Notes: generated from the sequence alone by a model not told the origin. Counted from the stretch's first letter, positions 8,428 through 19,900 are shown. The stretch is DNA of 64,000 nucleotides from Limnohabitans sp. T6-20 (GCF_003063505.1 NZ_NERW01000003.1:558001-622000), one strand, 5' to 3'. Numbers and translations: made by a program.

Positions 8428-11019
8428 TCAAGCCGTCACGCCTTTGGCGATGTCCACGTACTCTTCAATCTGGTTGAAGTTCAGGTACTTGTAGATGGCT
8501 TCGCCGTCTTTGTTCACCACGCCCATTGCTTCGTGGTATTCGGCCACGGTGGGGAACTTGCCCATCTTCGAGGTGATGGCCGCCAATTCGGCAGAGGCCA
8601 AGTACACGTTGGTGTTTTTACCCAAACGGTTCGGGAAGTTGCGGGTCGAGGTAGACACCACGGTAGCGCCTTCGCGCACTTGCGCTTGGTTGCCCATGCA
8701 CAGCGAGCAGCCGGGCATTTCGGTGCGGGCACCGGCAGTGCCGAATGCGGCGTAATGGCCTTCCTTGATCAGCTCGCTCTCGTCCATTTTCGTTGGAGGT
8801 GCCACCCACAACTTGACAGGGATGTCACGCTGGCCGCCGAGCAACTTGGCCGCTGCGCGGAAGTGGCCGATGTTGGTCATGCACGAACCGATGAAAGCTT
8901 CGTCGATCTTGGTGCCAGCCACTTGCGACAGGAACTTCGCGTCATCGGGGTCGTTCGGGCAGCACACGATGGGCTCTTTGATGTCGGCCAGGTCGATTTC
9001 GATGACGTGTGCGTACTCGGCGTCTTTGTCGGCTTCTAGCAGGTTGGGCGCTGCCAACCATTGCTCCACCTTCTCGATGCGGCGAGCCAAAGTGCGTGCG
9101 TCGGCGTAACCGTCGGCGATCATGTTCTTCATCAGAACCACGTTGGACTTCAAGTACTCTTCGACAGGCTCTTTGTTGAGCTTGATCGTGCAACCGGCGG
9201 CTGAACGCTCGGCAGACGCGTCAGACAATTCAAACGCTTGCTCGACCTTGAGGTTGGGCAGGCCTTCGATTTCCAAAATGCGGCCCGAGAATTCGTTGAT
9301 CTTGCCGGCCTTGGCCACAGTCAACAAACCTTTCTTGATCGCGTACAAGGGAATCGCGTGCACCAAGTCGCGCAGGGTCACGCCAGGCTGCATTTCGCCT
9401 TTGAAGCGCACCAGAATGGACTCAGGCATGTCCAAAGGCATCACGCCTGTGGCTGCACCGAAGGCCACCAAGCCAGAACCAGCGGGGAAGCTGATGCCGA
9501 TGGGGAAACGGGTGTGCGAGTCGCCGCCGGTGCCGACGGTGTCAGGCAACAACAAACGGTTCAACCAAGAGTGGATCACGCCATCACCGGGGCGCAGGGC
9601 CACGCCGCCACGGTTGCTGATGAAGGCTGGCAGTTCGCGGTGCGTTTTCACGTCCACAGGCTTGGGGTAAGCGGCGGTGTGGCAGAACGATTGCATGACC
9701 ATGTCGGCCGAGAAACCGAGGCAGGCCAAGTCTTTCAGCTCGTCGCGTGTCATGGGGCCTGTGGTGTCTTGTGAACCCACGGTGGTCATCTTGGGTTCGC
9801 AGTAAGTGCCGGGGCGCACGCCTTGGCCTTCTGGCAAACCAACCGCACGACCGACCATCTTCTGGGCCAATGTGAAACCAGCCTTCGTGGCGACAGGCGC
9901 TGTAGGCAAACGGAACACAGTCGACGCAGGCAGACCCAGGAATTCACGGGCCTTGGCGGTCAAGCTGCGACCGATGATCAGGTTGATACGGCCACCGGCG
10001 CGCACTTCGTCAAACAGCACATCGCTCTTGAGCTGGAATGTGGTGACGGTCTCACCGTTGCGAACGATCTTGCCGTCGTAGGGCAAGACGTCGATCACAT
10101 CGCCCATCTCCAGCTTCGTCACGTCCACTTCGATTGGCAGGGAGCCAGAGTCTTCTTGCGTGTTGAAGAAGATGGGGGCAATCTTGCCGCCCAAAGTCAC
10201 GCCACCAAAACGCTTGTTCGGCACGAACGGGATGTCCTGGCCGGTGGCCCAGATCACGCTGTTGGTGGCCGACTTGCGGCTGGAGCCGGTACCGACCACG
10301 TCACCGACGTAAGCCACCAGGTTGCCTTTTTTCTTCAGGTCTTCGATGAACTGCATCGGGCCGCGTTTGCCGTCTTCTTCGGGCTTGAACGCTGCGCCTT
10401 CGCGGGTGTTTTTCAACATCGCCAGGTAGTGCAATGGGATGTCTGGACGGCTCCATGCGTCAGGCGCTGGCGACAAGTCGTCGGTGTTGGTCTCGCCGGG
10501 CACCTTGAACACGGTGACGGTGATTTTTTTCTCGACCTCAGGGCGGGTGGTGAACCACTCGGCGTCGGCCCAGCTTTGCATGACTTCCTTGGCCTTGGCG
10601 TTACCGGCCTTGGCTTTTTCTGCGACGTCGTTGAAGAAGTCGAACATCAGCAAGGTTTTCTTCAAAGCTTCAGCGGCCACAGCAGCCACTTCAGCATCGT
10701 CGAGCAATTCGATAAGGGGGTGCACGTTGTAGCCGCCCACCATGGTGCCCAGCAGCTCGGTGGCTTTGGCTTTGGAGATCAGGCCGACCTTGACTTCACC
10801 GTGGGCCACGGCAGCCAGGAAAGAGGCTTTCACTTTGGCAGCATCGTCCACGCCTGGTGGCACGCGATGGGTCAACAACTCCATCAGGAAGGCATCTTCG
10901 CCTGCGGGTGGGGTCTTGATCAGCTCGATCAGCTCGGCCACTTGCTTGGCGTCCAGCGGCAGCGCGGGGATGCCAAGGGCAGCGCGTTCGGCTGCGTGTT
11001 CACGGTAGGCTTTCAACAT
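8428..11019 (-). CDS. acnB: Bifunctional aconitate hydratase 2 / 2-methylisocitrate dehydratase
   Basis: 863 aa, full AcnB length. It interconverts citrate and isocitrate through cis-aconitate in the TCA cycle and usually also hydrates 2-methyl-cis-aconitate. The N-terminal HEAT-like domain (starting [20 protein letters not shown]) is the AcnB hallmark. The swivel domain follows, then the catalytic domains. [4Fe-4S] ligands lie in [10 protein letters not shown] and CSLCMGNQ near the C-terminus. A terminator follows. Upstream on the same strand are the small secreted protein, the CoA-ester lyase and mdh, so these may be transcribed together toward acnB. Confidence 0.96.
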   Translation of the reverse strand: MLKAYREHAAERAALGIPALPLDAKQVAELIELIKTPPAGEDAFLMELLTHRVPPGVDDAAKVKASFLAAVAHGEVKVGLISKAKATELLGTMVGGYNVHPLIELLDDAEVAAVAAEALKKTLLMFDFFNDVAEKAKAGNAKAKEVMQSWADAEWFTTRPEVEKKITVTVFKVPGETNTDDLSPAPDAWSRPDIPLHYLAMLKNTREGAAFKPEEDGKRGPMQFIEDLKKKGNLVAYVGDVVGTGSSRKSATNSVIWATGQDIPFVPNKRFGGVTLGGKIAPIFFNTQEDSGSLPIEVDVTKLEMGDVIDVLPYDGKIVRNGETVTTFQLKSDVLFDEVRAGGRINLIIGRSLTAKAREFLGLPASTVFRLPTAPVATKAGFTLAQKMVGRAVGLPEGQGVRPGTYCEPKMTTVGSQDTTGPMTRDELKDLACLGFSADMVMQSFCHTAAYPKPVDVKTHRELPAFISNRGGVALRPGDGVIHSWLNRLLLPDTVGTGGDSHTRFPIGISFPAGSGLVAFGAATGVMPLDMPESILVRFKGEMQPGVTLRDLVHAIPLYAIKKGLLTVAKAGKINEFSGRILEIEGLPNLKVEQAFELSDASAERSAAGCTIKLNKEPVEEYLKSNVVLMKNMIADGYADARTLARRIEKVEQWLAAPNLLEADKDAEYAHVIEIDLADIKEPIVCCPNDPDDAKFLSQVAGTKIDEAFIGSCMTNIGHFRAAAKLLGGQRDIPVKLWVAPPTKMDESELIKEGHYAAFGTAGARTEMPGCSLCMGNQAQVREGATVVSTSTRNFPNRLGKNTNVYLASAELAAITSKMGKFPTVAEYHEAMGVVNKDGEAIYKYLNFNQIEEYVDIAKGVTA

Positions 11020-11053
11020 GGTTTTTTTCTCCGGTCAGTCAAAGTTTCAAGAT

Positions 11054-11566
11054 TTATCGCCCCATGCCTGTCGTGTCGATCAGGCTGGGCGGGGGATTGG
11101 TTTTCATGTTCTCGGCAAAGGCCACTTGTTCGGCATTGGCGCATTCATCGGCCAAGCGGCGACCTTTGTTTTGGTCCATCAACATCGATTTGTTGGCCAA
11201 CTGCAGCCAGACAGTGCCCGCTTTGCGGTCTTCCAGACGAATGGCGCCTGTGGTCGTTGCCACGGGGTGCATGCGATAACGAAAGCCTTTGCCGTGCAAA
11301 TAAAAATAGCCTGGCTGTGAAGCGTCGGCCTCCAAGCGGACCGTGGCACCCAACTCGCAAGGCAATTGGCCTTTGTGAACGCGATCGGCGATGGCCAACT
11401 CATCAGGGCCCATGGGGGTTTCTGGCTCGACCTTGGGAGCCATTTGGGTTTTGGCCGTGGCCGGTTTCGACTTGGCTTGTGCAGATTTGGCCGTGCTCGC
11501 CGGTGCTTGCGACCAAGCGGGCGAAGCCAAAAAGGCCAACAGCAGGACAGTGGTCATCTTTTGCAT
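11054..11566 (-). CDS. Small secreted protein of unknown function
   Basis: 170 aa from ATG 11566 (MQKMTTVLLLAFLASPAWSQ), which begins a clear Sec signal peptide with cleavage near AWSQ/A; an upstream in-frame ATG would add 11 polar residues. After an Ala/Lys/Pro-rich linker (residues 20-45) comes a compact region with two conserved-looking Cys (LPCELG and ADECAN) and aromatic segments (YFYLHGKGFRYRM). I do not recognise the family. It lies between the CoA-ester lyase gene and acnB on the same strand, 34 bp before acnB. Its codon use is like its neighbours, so it looks native. Confidence 0.75.
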   Translation of the reverse strand: MQKMTTVLLLAFLASPAWSQAPASTAKSAQAKSKPATAKTQMAPKVEPETPMGPDELAIADRVHKGQLPCELGATVRLEADASQPGYFYLHGKGFRYRMHPVATTTGAIRLEDRKAGTVWLQLANKSMLMDQNKGRRLADECANAEQVAFAENMKTNPPPSLIDTTGMGR

Positions 11567-11595
11567 GTCAACGCCCTTCGAATGAATGGATCTCA

Positions 11596-12627
11596 TCATG
11601 ATGAAACAAGCCCGTTAGGGTGGCCGAGTTCTTTGAAAAACAGCTGAACTTCTGCCGGCAAACGGCGACCGGTCTGGTGCGCCCGTTCGATCAATTGCCA
11701 GAAAAACCGGTAACTGGCCCGGTCGTGCAATTGGCCGGCATGGCTGATCGGTGCCCATTGGGCCGCTTGGGCAGCGAGGATGATCTCGCTGGCCTGATCA
11801 ATTTGCGCTTCGCTGGGGGCCATAGCCTCCAGGATAGGACGAATCTGGTCGGGGTGGATGCTCCACATGCGGGTGTAGCCCAGCTCGCGGGCCGCTTTTT
11901 GGGCCGCCTGGCGGATGGCATCGGGGTTCTTGAATTCGGTGACCACGCAGTGCGAGGGCACTTTGCCGTGGGCGTGGCAGGCGCTGGCAATCTCAAGCTT
12001 GGCGCGCAGCACCAGCGGGTGTGTGAACTGACCCTGGATGCCCATGCCATCTGCGGGTATCGCGCCGCCATGGGCCGACACGAAATCCATCAGGCCAAAG
12101 CTGATGGATTGCACACGCGGGTGGGCGGCGATGTCAAAGGCGCGGTGCACGGCGGCGGGCGACTCGATCAGCACATGCAGCGGCAAATCGGCGGCACCAG
12201 CGGCGATCAGGGCGGCCTGGGCGCGGTCCACATCGGCCACGGTCTCGACCTTGGGCACCATGATGTGGGTAAGGATGTGTCCGGCGCGGCCCGCGATGTG
12301 GGCCATGTCGGCATCAAAACTGGGGTGGTCCACGGGGTGGACACGAACGGCAATGCGGGGGGGAACCAGGGCGTTAGGGCTGGCGGCGGTCGTGGCGAGT
12401 GCCATTTCTGTGACCAGTGCAGCGTGTTCGGCTTCGCCACCGACGGGCGCGCCATCTTCGCAGTCCAGGGTGACATCAAAGACGCAAGTGCCAAACTCTT
12501 GCGCCATGTCGGCCTGCAATTGCAGGCTTTTGCGCATCCGCGCTTCCACTCCGCTGTAATGGTCACACACCGGCAGCTGAACGCTACCGGCTTGCGCTCC
12601 CAACAGAATTTCGCGCGGATGGCTCAC
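11596..12627 (-). CDS. HpcH/HpaI aldolase / CitE-like CoA-ester lyase
   Basis: 343 aa. TIM-barrel lyase of the citrate lyase beta / malyl-CoA lyase superfamily: [12 protein letters not shown] carries the metal-binding acidic pair, followed by [14 protein letters not shown] and [13 protein letters not shown]. Such enzymes cleave or form 3-hydroxyacyl-CoA esters such as (S)-malyl-CoA or citramalyl-CoA. No citrate lyase alpha or gamma subunit is nearby, so a true citrate lyase is unlikely. Its place between mdh and acnB suggests malyl-CoA/glyoxylate chemistry tied to the TCA cycle; this is inference. About 20 bp after mdh on the same strand. Confidence 0.8.
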   Translation of the reverse strand: MSHPREILLGAQAGSVQLPVCDHYSGVEARMRKSLQLQADMAQEFGTCVFDVTLDCEDGAPVGGEAEHAALVTEMALATTAASPNALVPPRIAVRVHPVDHPSFDADMAHIAGRAGHILTHIMVPKVETVADVDRAQAALIAAGAADLPLHVLIESPAAVHRAFDIAAHPRVQSISFGLMDFVSAHGGAIPADGMGIQGQFTHPLVLRAKLEIASACHAHGKVPSHCVVTEFKNPDAIRQAAQKAARELGYTRMWSIHPDQIRPILEAMAPSEAQIDQASEIILAAQAAQWAPISHAGQLHDRASYRFFWQLIERAHQTGRRLPAEVQLFFKELGHPNGLVSS

Positions 12628-12646
12628 TCTGGTTCTCTGTTGAGAA

Positions 12647-13633
12647 TCAGATCAAGTGGGCGACGCCAGCTTGCTCGTCGGTCAACTCTTTCAGAGTCTT
12701 GTCGATGCAGCCTTGGCTGAACGCGTCGATGTCCAGACCTTCAACGACTTTGTATTCGCCATTTTCGCAAGTGACGGGGAAGCCGAACATGACGTCTTTA
12801 GGAATGCCGTACCAGCCTTGCGATGGGATGCCCATGGTGACCCACTTGCCGTTGGTGCCCAGGGCCCAGTCGCGCATGTGGTCGATGGCGGCGTTGGCAG
12901 CCGAAGCGGCCGAAGACAGGCCACGGGCTTCGATGATGGCCGCGCCACGCTTGCCCACGGTAGGCAAGAACACGTTGGCGTTCCACTCTTGGTCATTGAT
13001 CATGGCCTTGACCGACTCGCCCTTGATGGTGGCGAAACGGTAGTCAGCGTACATGGTAGGCGAGTGGTTGCCCCAGACGCACAGTTTTTCGATGTCGGCC
13101 ACGGCTTTGCCGGTCTTCGCAGCGATTTGCGACGCAGCGCGGTTGTGGTCCAGACGCAGCATGGCGGTGAAGTTGCCGGGCTTGAGATCAGGCGCGGCCT
13201 TCATGGCGATGTAGGCGTTGGTGTTGGCGGGGTTGCCCACGACCAGCACTTTGACGTCACGCGAAGCGACAGCGTTCAGGGCCTTGCCCTGTGCAGTGAA
13301 GATGGCACCATTGATGGCCAGCAATTCAGCGCGCTCCATGCCAGGGCCGCGTGGTCGCGAACCGACCAGCAAGGCGTAGTCGGCGTCTTTGAAGGCGGTC
13401 ATCGGGTCGCCGTGGGCTTCCATGCCGACCAGCAATGGGAATGCGCAGTCTTCGAGTTCCATCATCACGCCGCGCAGGGCTTTTTGTGGGCCTTCGACAG
13501 GCACTTCCAACAATTGCAGGATGACGGGCTGGTCTTTGCCCAGCATTTCGCCGGAGGCGATGCGGAACAACAATGCGTAACCGATTTGACCTGCTGCGCC
13601 GGTAACGGCAACGCGGACGGGCTTTTTGCTCAT
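12647..13633 (-). CDS. mdh: Malate dehydrogenase
   Basis: 328 aa from ATG 13633 ([22 protein letters not shown]); the in-frame 27-residue upstream stretch is not family-like. NAD-dependent oxidation of malate to oxaloacetate. Shows the GxxGxxG dinucleotide motif at residues 11-16, the VGNPANTNA loop, substrate Arg residues in [10 protein letters not shown] and the catalytic His of WGNHSPTMY. It is of the cytoplasmic-MDH-like type common in Burkholderiales. Divergent from the GntR regulator gene, with a shared 241-bp promoter region holding a candidate operator. Confidence 0.96.
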   Translation of the reverse strand: MSKKPVRVAVTGAAGQIGYALLFRIASGEMLGKDQPVILQLLEVPVEGPQKALRGVMMELEDCAFPLLVGMEAHGDPMTAFKDADYALLVGSRPRGPGMERAELLAINGAIFTAQGKALNAVASRDVKVLVVGNPANTNAYIAMKAAPDLKPGNFTAMLRLDHNRAASQIAAKTGKAVADIEKLCVWGNHSPTMYADYRFATIKGESVKAMINDQEWNANVFLPTVGKRGAAIIEARGLSSAASAANAAIDHMRDWALGTNGKWVTMGIPSQGWYGIPKDVMFGFPVTCENGEYKVVEGLDIDAFSQGCIDKTLKELTDEQAGVAHLI

Positions 13634-13771
13634 GGTGGATAACTCCAGAAGTGTTGAAAACAAGGGTCGCAGTCCCTGGCCGACAACTTTTGTCAGCGGG
13701 TCTGTCCGGCGCACCGGACCCGCGCATCAATCCCTACCGATGTGGAGATGACCGCAAGCAAACAGCTTCGA

Positions 13772-13801
13772 AGTGTACCCGCGAAAACCCTGATTCGTCA
13801 A
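13772..13801 (-). promoter_or_regulatory. Candidate mdh promoter
   Basis: On the minus strand, TTGACG (13801-13796) and TACACT (13777-13772) are separated by 18 bp, about 140 bp upstream of the mdh start. Read by eye only. Confidence 0.35.
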
Positions 13802-13802
13802 T

Positions 13803-13830
13803 TTGTCTTATGTCTTATATAAGATATGAT
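13803..13830 (+). promoter_or_regulatory. Candidate gntR promoter with palindromic operator in the spacer
   Basis: -35-like TTGTCT (13803-13808) and -10-like TATGAT (13825-13830) are 16 bp apart. The spacer holds the perfect palindrome TCTTATATAAGA (13813-13824) and the direct repeat GTCTTAT (13805-13811, 13812-13818). This placement suits autorepression by the GntR protein encoded downstream, and the site is 12 bp from the proposed mdh -35. Confidence 0.5.
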
Positions 13831-13874
13831 GGCGCACCTGACGTGCAACTGACCCACACGCCGGATTCAAACCC

Positions 13875-14660
13875 ATGAACAACATTTCCCCATTGGCCGA
13901 CAGCAGCTTTCCTGCCGCAGACACCGCAGCGACCACGCCTGCGTTCAGCCCGCTGTACCAGCAAATCAAGGGATTGATCCTGCAAAACCTGCAGTCTGGC
14001 GAATGGAAACCCGGTGAGTCAATTCCCAGTGAAATGGAACTGGCCGCCCGCTACCGGGTCAGCCAGGGCACCGTCCGAAAAGCCATCGACGAGCTGGCAG
14101 GCGACAACCTGTTGGTGCGCCGCCAAGGCAAAGGCACATTTGTCGCCACGCATGCTGAACACCATGTGCAGTACAGATTCCTGAAATTGGCCCCGGACAA
14201 CGGCAACCTCGACACCGAAGGCCCGGCGCAGCGCGAAATTGTCGATTGCAAGCGCCTACGCGCCACGGCCGACATCGCACGCGCCCTGGCCTTGAGGACA
14301 GGCGATGCCGTTTTGCAAGTCCGACGCGTGCTGTCTTTTGCAGGCACCCCCACCATTTTGGAAGACTTATGGCTTCCCGGCGGCCCCTTCAAAGGCCTCA
14401 CCGCCGAACGCCTGGCCGACTACCACGGGCCCATGTATGCACTTTTCGAGACCGAATTTGGCGTGCGCATGGTCCGTGCCGACGAAAAAATCAGGGCGGT
14501 GCTGCCCGACGAGACCCAAAGCCAATTGCTGAAAGTTTCCGCTGGCACCCCATTGCTCAGCGTGGAACGCATTGCATACACCTACAACGACACCCCCATG
14601 GAGCTGCGCCGCGGCTTCTACCGCACCGAAAGTCACCACTACCACAATGCCTTGAGTTGA
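13875..14660 (+). CDS. GntR-family regulator, HutC/UTRA subfamily
   Basis: 261 aa. The N-terminal winged helix (about 17-90) shows the GntR pattern: LYQQIKGLILQNL, then SGEWKPGESIPSEMELAARYRVSQGTVRKAIDELAGDNLLVRRQGKGTFV. The UTRA ligand-binding domain fills residues 110-255. It lies between divergent mdh and the sdhCDAB–gltA genes, so control of these TCA genes in response to a small metabolite is plausible; the ligand is unknown. A 12-bp palindrome lies in its own promoter. A stem-loop just after the stop separates it from sdhC. Confidence 0.88.
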   Translation: MNNISPLADSSFPAADTAATTPAFSPLYQQIKGLILQNLQSGEWKPGESIPSEMELAARYRVSQGTVRKAIDELAGDNLLVRRQGKGTFVATHAEHHVQYRFLKLAPDNGNLDTEGPAQREIVDCKRLRATADIARALALRTGDAVLQVRRVLSFAGTPTILEDLWLPGGPFKGLTAERLADYHGPMYALFETEFGVRMVRADEKIRAVLPDETQSQLLKVSAGTPLLSVERIAYTYNDTPMELRRGFYRTESHHYHNALS

Positions 14661-14664
14661 CCTG

Positions 14665-14692
14665 CGCGGGGTGATTGAAAAATCCCCCCGCG
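14665..14692 (+). terminator. Stem-loop between gntR and sdhC
   Basis: CGCGGGG pairs with CCCCGCG and, inside one mismatch, GATT with AATC, giving about 11 pairs. No U-tract follows, so it may be an attenuating or RNA-stabilising hairpin rather than a strong terminator. Confidence 0.4.
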
Positions 14693-14791
14693 TCAGTCAT
14701 GTGCAATGCTCATGTCAGTTTGTTGCGTTGCAATAGAATCCACCGGTTTGTCATCCAAATTACGAACGCGTTACACCCAGAAAGTACCCAC

Positions 14792-15223
14792 ATGACTGAA
14801 CTAGCTCGAAAGCGGCCTGAATTCCGCAACATCAACGCCCTGAAAGACCTCCCGTCTTACCGCCTTCCAGCGGCCGGCATTGTGTCCATCCTTCACCGCA
14901 TCAGCGGTTTCCTGATGTTCGCGCTCCTGCCACTCATCATTTGGATGTTTGACAGTTCCATCACTTCCGAAATTTCTTTCGCGAAACTCTCGGCCGCTTT
15001 CAATGTGGGCCTCGGCTTTGTGCCAGGCTGGTTCATGAAGCTGGTCGCGCTGGCCCTGATTTGGGCTTATTTGCACCACTTCATCGCCGGTTTGCGCCAC
15101 CTCTACATGGACGTCTGCCACGCCGTGACCAAAGAATTCGGCAAATCATCGGCCATCGTGACCTTGACCCTCAGCATCGGCCTGACCGCCGTGTTGGGTG
15201 CCAAGATGTTTGGTCTGTATTGA
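14792..15223 (+). CDS. sdhC: Succinate dehydrogenase cytochrome b556 subunit
   Basis: 143 aa from ATG 14792 (MTELARKRPEFRNINALKDL). Membrane anchor of complex II. Three hydrophobic helices are visible (about 30-52, 75-98, 115-140). SILHRISG near residue 32 is the quinone-site motif with Ser and Arg, and the haem-ligand His is in LHHFIAGLRHL. First gene of sdhCDAB; the much longer frame upstream starts inside the gntR–sdhC gap and is rejected. Confidence 0.93.
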   Translation: MTELARKRPEFRNINALKDLPSYRLPAAGIVSILHRISGFLMFALLPLIIWMFDSSITSEISFAKLSAAFNVGLGFVPGWFMKLVALALIWAYLHHFIAGLRHLYMDVCHAVTKEFGKSSAIVTLTLSIGLTAVLGAKMFGLY

Positions 15224-15255
15224 TCAGCCCCCATCAGAAAAAAGGAAACTGACCT

Positions 15256-15624
15256 ATGTCGACCGTGAACTACGGCTCCAAACGCATCGTGACCGGTGCT
15301 GGCTACGGCTTTCGTGACTGGCTTGCCCAGCGCGTGACCGGTACCCTGATGGCCCTCTTTACCGTGATCTTGCTGGCACAGGTGATCTTCACCTCCGGCC
15401 CGATCGGTTACGAAGAATGGGCTGGCATCTTTGCTTCCCAATGGATGAAGGTCCTGACCTTCTCCGTCATCCTTTCCCTGCTGTACCACGTCTGGGTGGG
15501 CATGCGTGACATCTGGATGGACTATGTGAAACCGCTGGCCGTGCGCCTGGTTTTGCACGTCTTCACCCTGGTCTGGCTGGTCGGCTGTGCTGGCTGGGCT
15601 ATTCAGGCCCTGTGGCGCCTGTGA
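15256..15624 (+). CDS. sdhD: Succinate dehydrogenase hydrophobic membrane anchor subunit
   Basis: 122 aa. Second membrane anchor of complex II with three helices (about 25-45, 57-77, 92-115). The haem b ligand His is probably in LLYHVWVGMRDIWMDYVKP, a family signature. It lies 32 bp after sdhC and 31 bp before sdhA, with AAAGGAAA upstream as ribosome-binding site. Confidence 0.93.
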   Translation: MSTVNYGSKRIVTGAGYGFRDWLAQRVTGTLMALFTVILLAQVIFTSGPIGYEEWAGIFASQWMKVLTFSVILSLLYHVWVGMRDIWMDYVKPLAVRLVLHVFTLVWLVGCAGWAIQALWRL

Positions 15625-15655
15625 TTGCGTTGACCTCACACAAAGATAAAACACC

Positions 15656-17461
15656 ATGAGCTATACCAAAGATCAAATCACCACCCGCAAGTTTGACGTC
15701 GTGATCGTCGGCGCCGGTGGTTCGGGCATGCGTGCCTCGCTGCAACTGGCCCGCGCGGGCTTGAACGTGGCCGTGCTGTCGAAAGTGTTCCCTACCCGCT
15801 CGCACACCGTGGCGGCACAGGGCGGCATTGGCGCTTCGCTGGGCAACATGTCCGACGACAACTGGCACTACCACTTCTACGACACCATCAAGGGCTCCGA
15901 CTGGCTCGGCGACCAAGATGCGATCGAATTCATGTGCCGCGAAGCGCCCAAGGTCGTGTACGACCTGGAGCACATGGGCATGCCTTTTGACCGCAACCCT
16001 GACGGCACCATTTACCAGCGGCCATTTGGCGGCCACACTGCCAACTACGGCGAAAAGCCGGTGCAACGCGCTTGCGCGGCTGCCGACCGCACCGGTCACG
16101 CCATGCTGCACACACTGTACCAGCAAAACGTGGCCGCCAAAACCAGCTTCTTCGTGGAGTGGATGGCCCTCGACCTGATCCGTGACGCCGAAGGCGACGT
16201 GGTGGGTGTGACCGCTCTGGAGATGGAAACCGGCGACCTGCACGTCCTGCACGCCAAGACCGTGTTGATGGCCACCGGTGGCGCAGGCCGCATTTATGCC
16301 GCCTCCACCAACGCCTTCATCAACACCGGTGACGGCCTGGGCATGGCTGCCCGCGCAGGCATTCCTTTGGAAGACATGGAGTTCTGGCAATTCCACCCCA
16401 CTGGCGTGGCCGGTGCTGGCGTGTTGTTGACCGAAGGCTGCCGTGGCGAAGGCGCGATTTTGCTCAACAGCAACGGTGAACGCTTCATGGAGCGCTATGC
16501 GCCCACCCTGAAAGACTTGGCACCGCGTGACTTTGTGTCCCGCTGCATGGACCAGGAAATCAAGGAAGGCCGTGGCTGCGGTCCCAACAAAGACCACGTG
16601 ATGCTCAAGCTCGACCACCTGGGTGCCGACACGATCCACAAACGTCTGCCTTCTGTGTACGAAATTGGCGTCAACTTCGCCAACGTCGACATCACCAAAG
16701 AGCCGATCCCTGTTGTGCCAACCATTCACTACCAAATGGGCGGTATCCCGACCAACATCAACGGTCAGGTCGTGGTTCAGAACCCCACCGACCACAACGC
16801 GGTGGTGAACGGCTTGTACGCCGTAGGCGAATGCTCTTGTGTGTCGGTGCATGGCGCCAACCGCCTGGGCACCAACTCGCTGCTCGACTTGCTGGTGTTC
16901 GGCCGCGCTGCGGGCAACCACATCGTCGACTTCGCCTCCAAGACCAAGTCACACAAGCCATTGCCAGCCGATGCCACCGACCGCACGCTGGAACGCCTGA
17001 ACAAGCTCGAAGGCCGTGGCGGCGAATACGCCCAGGACGTGGCCAACGACATGCGCGCCGCCATGCAACAACACGCTGGCGTGTTCCGCACACAAGCCAG
17101 CATGGACGAAGGCGTGCAAAAGATCGCAGCCATCCGTGACCGCGTCAATGCCATCGGCCTGAAGGACACATCCAAAGTGTTCAACACCGCCCGCATCGAA
17201 GCGCTGGAAGTGGAAAACCTGATCGAAGCCGCGCAAGCCACCATGGTGTCTGCCGCGGCCCGCCGCGAGTGCCGTGGTGCCCACACCGTGAGCGACTACG
17301 AGCGTCCAGTGGATGACGCCGTCGCTCCGTTGGGTCGCGACGATGCCAACTGGATGAAACACACCCTGTGGCACAGCGAGTCCAACAGCCTGACTTACAA
17401 GCCTGTCAAGCTCAAGCCCCTGACCGTGGACTCCGTGCCACCCAAGGTTCGCACGTTCTAA
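15656..17461 (+). CDS. sdhA: Succinate dehydrogenase flavoprotein subunit
   Basis: 601 aa. Oxidises succinate to fumarate and reduces covalently bound FAD. It shows the FAD Rossmann motif VIVGAGGSGMRA (about 15-26), SHTVAAQGGIGA with the His that carries FAD, and the substrate region with HPTG, EGCRGEG and the catalytic Arg. The C-terminal helical domain ends in PPKVRTF as usual for proteobacterial SdhA. Part of the sdhCDAB operon; a 30-base stem-loop lies between it and sdhB. Confidence 0.97.
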   Translation: MSYTKDQITTRKFDVVIVGAGGSGMRASLQLARAGLNVAVLSKVFPTRSHTVAAQGGIGASLGNMSDDNWHYHFYDTIKGSDWLGDQDAIEFMCREAPKVVYDLEHMGMPFDRNPDGTIYQRPFGGHTANYGEKPVQRACAAADRTGHAMLHTLYQQNVAAKTSFFVEWMALDLIRDAEGDVVGVTALEMETGDLHVLHAKTVLMATGGAGRIYAASTNAFINTGDGLGMAARAGIPLEDMEFWQFHPTGVAGAGVLLTEGCRGEGAILLNSNGERFMERYAPTLKDLAPRDFVSRCMDQEIKEGRGCGPNKDHVMLKLDHLGADTIHKRLPSVYEIGVNFANVDITKEPIPVVPTIHYQMGGIPTNINGQVVVQNPTDHNAVVNGLYAVGECSCVSVHGANRLGTNSLLDLLVFGRAAGNHIVDFASKTKSHKPLPADATDRTLERLNKLEGRGGEYAQDVANDMRAAMQQHAGVFRTQASMDEGVQKIAAIRDRVNAIGLKDTSKVFNTARIEALEVENLIEAAQATMVSAAARRECRGAHTVSDYERPVDDAVAPLGRDDANWMKHTLWHSESNSLTYKPVKLKPLTVDSVPPKVRTF

Positions 17462-17469
17462 CGATTGTC

Positions 17470-17499
17470 TGGACCGCTCGCTGAAAAGCCGGCGGTCCA
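17470..17499 (+). other. Stem-loop in the sdhA–sdhB spacer
   Basis: TGGACCGC (17470-17477) pairs perfectly with GCGGTCCA (17492-17499) across a 14-nt loop, in a 65-bp spacer inside the operon. Possibly a processing or mRNA-stability element; no U-tract follows. Confidence 0.4.
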
Positions 17500-17526
17500 C
17501 CACCAGAATCCAACAGGAGTTCTTCC

Positions 17527-18231
17527 ATGACCCTACGCACTTTTCAGATCTACCGCTACGACCCCGACAAGGACGCCAAGCCTTACATGCAAACCATCCA
17601 GGTCGAACTGGACGGCAACGAACGCATGCTGCTGGACGCCCTGATGAAACTCAAGGCCGTGGACCCCACCATCTCCTTCCGCCGCTCTTGCCGCGAAGGC
17701 GTGTGCGGTTCGGACGCGATGAACATCAACGGCAAAAACGGTCTGGCTTGCCTGACCAACATGAACACCTTGCCCGGCACCATCGTGCTCAAGCCTCTGC
17801 CAGGCCTGCCCGTGATCCGCGACGTGATCGTGGACATGACCCAGTTCTTCAAGCAGTACCACTCGATCAAGCCTTACTTGATCAACAACAACATCCCGCC
17901 CGAAACCGAGCGCCTGCAAAGCCCGGAAGAGCGTGAAGAGTTGAACGGCTTGTACGAATGCATCTTGTGCGCCAGCTGCTCGACCAGCTGCCCCAGCTTC
18001 TGGTGGAACCCCGACAAGTTCGTGGGCCCCGCCGGTCTGCTGCAAGCCTACCGTTTCATCGCCGACAGCCGCGACGAAGCCACTGCCGAGCGCCTGGACA
18101 ACCTGGAAGACCCTTACCGTTTGTTCCGTTGCCACACCATCATGAACTGCGTCGATGTTTGCCCCAAGGGTCTGAACCCCACCAAGGCCATCGGCAAGAT
18201 CAAAGAGATGATGGTTCGCCGCGCTGTCTGA
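17527..18231 (+). CDS. sdhB: Succinate dehydrogenase iron-sulphur subunit
   Basis: 234 aa. Carries electrons from FAD to quinone through three clusters: the [2Fe-2S] loop CREGVCGSDAMNINGKNGLAC (the Asp in place of a Cys is normal in proteobacteria), the [4Fe-4S] set CILCASCSTSCPS and the [3Fe-4S] region CHTIMNCVDVCPKGLNP. CAACAGGAGTT supplies a strong ribosome-binding site. The stop overlaps the sdhE start by one base (TGATG). Confidence 0.97.
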   Translation: MTLRTFQIYRYDPDKDAKPYMQTIQVELDGNERMLLDALMKLKAVDPTISFRRSCREGVCGSDAMNINGKNGLACLTNMNTLPGTIVLKPLPGLPVIRDVIVDMTQFFKQYHSIKPYLINNNIPPETERLQSPEEREELNGLYECILCASCSTSCPSFWWNPDKFVGPAGLLQAYRFIADSRDEATAERLDNLEDPYRLFRCHTIMNCVDVCPKGLNPTKAIGKIKEMMVRRAV

Positions 18232-18539
18232 TGACTGTCACACCGATCCTGGAAGACGCGTCACTGGTCGGCGCAGACCGCCTCGCCCCATTGAGCGAGC
18301 GGTCGCTGAGCAAACTCCGTTGGCGCAGCCGACGGGGCCTGCTCGAAAACGACTTGTTCATCGAGCGCTTCTTCAATCGGCATGATTCTCGCTTGACCGT
18401 AGGACAGGCCCGGGGCATGTATGTGCTCATGGATCTGTCCGACAACGATCTCATGGACTTGCTGTTGCGCCGCAAGGAGCTGCAGCCCGAGATCAGCACC
18501 GAAGAGGTGCGTGAAGTCCTGGACATGTTGAGAGCGTGA
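18231..18539 (+). CDS. sdhE: FAD assembly factor SdhE
   Basis: 102 aa from ATG 18231, which overlaps the sdhB stop by one base; the longer frame upstream lies inside sdhB. The conserved [14 protein letters not shown] stretch includes the RGxxE motif needed for covalent flavinylation of SdhA. Its position directly after sdhB fits this role. The ATG is coupled to sdhB and gltA follows after about 40 bp. Confidence 0.92.
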   Translation: MTVTPILEDASLVGADRLAPLSERSLSKLRWRSRRGLLENDLFIERFFNRHDSRLTVGQARGMYVLMDLSDNDLMDLLLRRKELQPEISTEEVREVLDMLRA

Positions 18540-18580
18540 CCCAAACTGGATCACACCTGGAATTTTTGAGGAAACCCACC

Positions 18581-19879
<1,299 letters not shown>

Positions 19880-19900
19880 TCGGTTAACACCCGAGCACGA

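Noticed and set aside
13651..13878. Plus-strand 75-residue frame in the mdh–gntR gap
   Set aside because: Covers the promoter and operator region and does not resemble a protein family.
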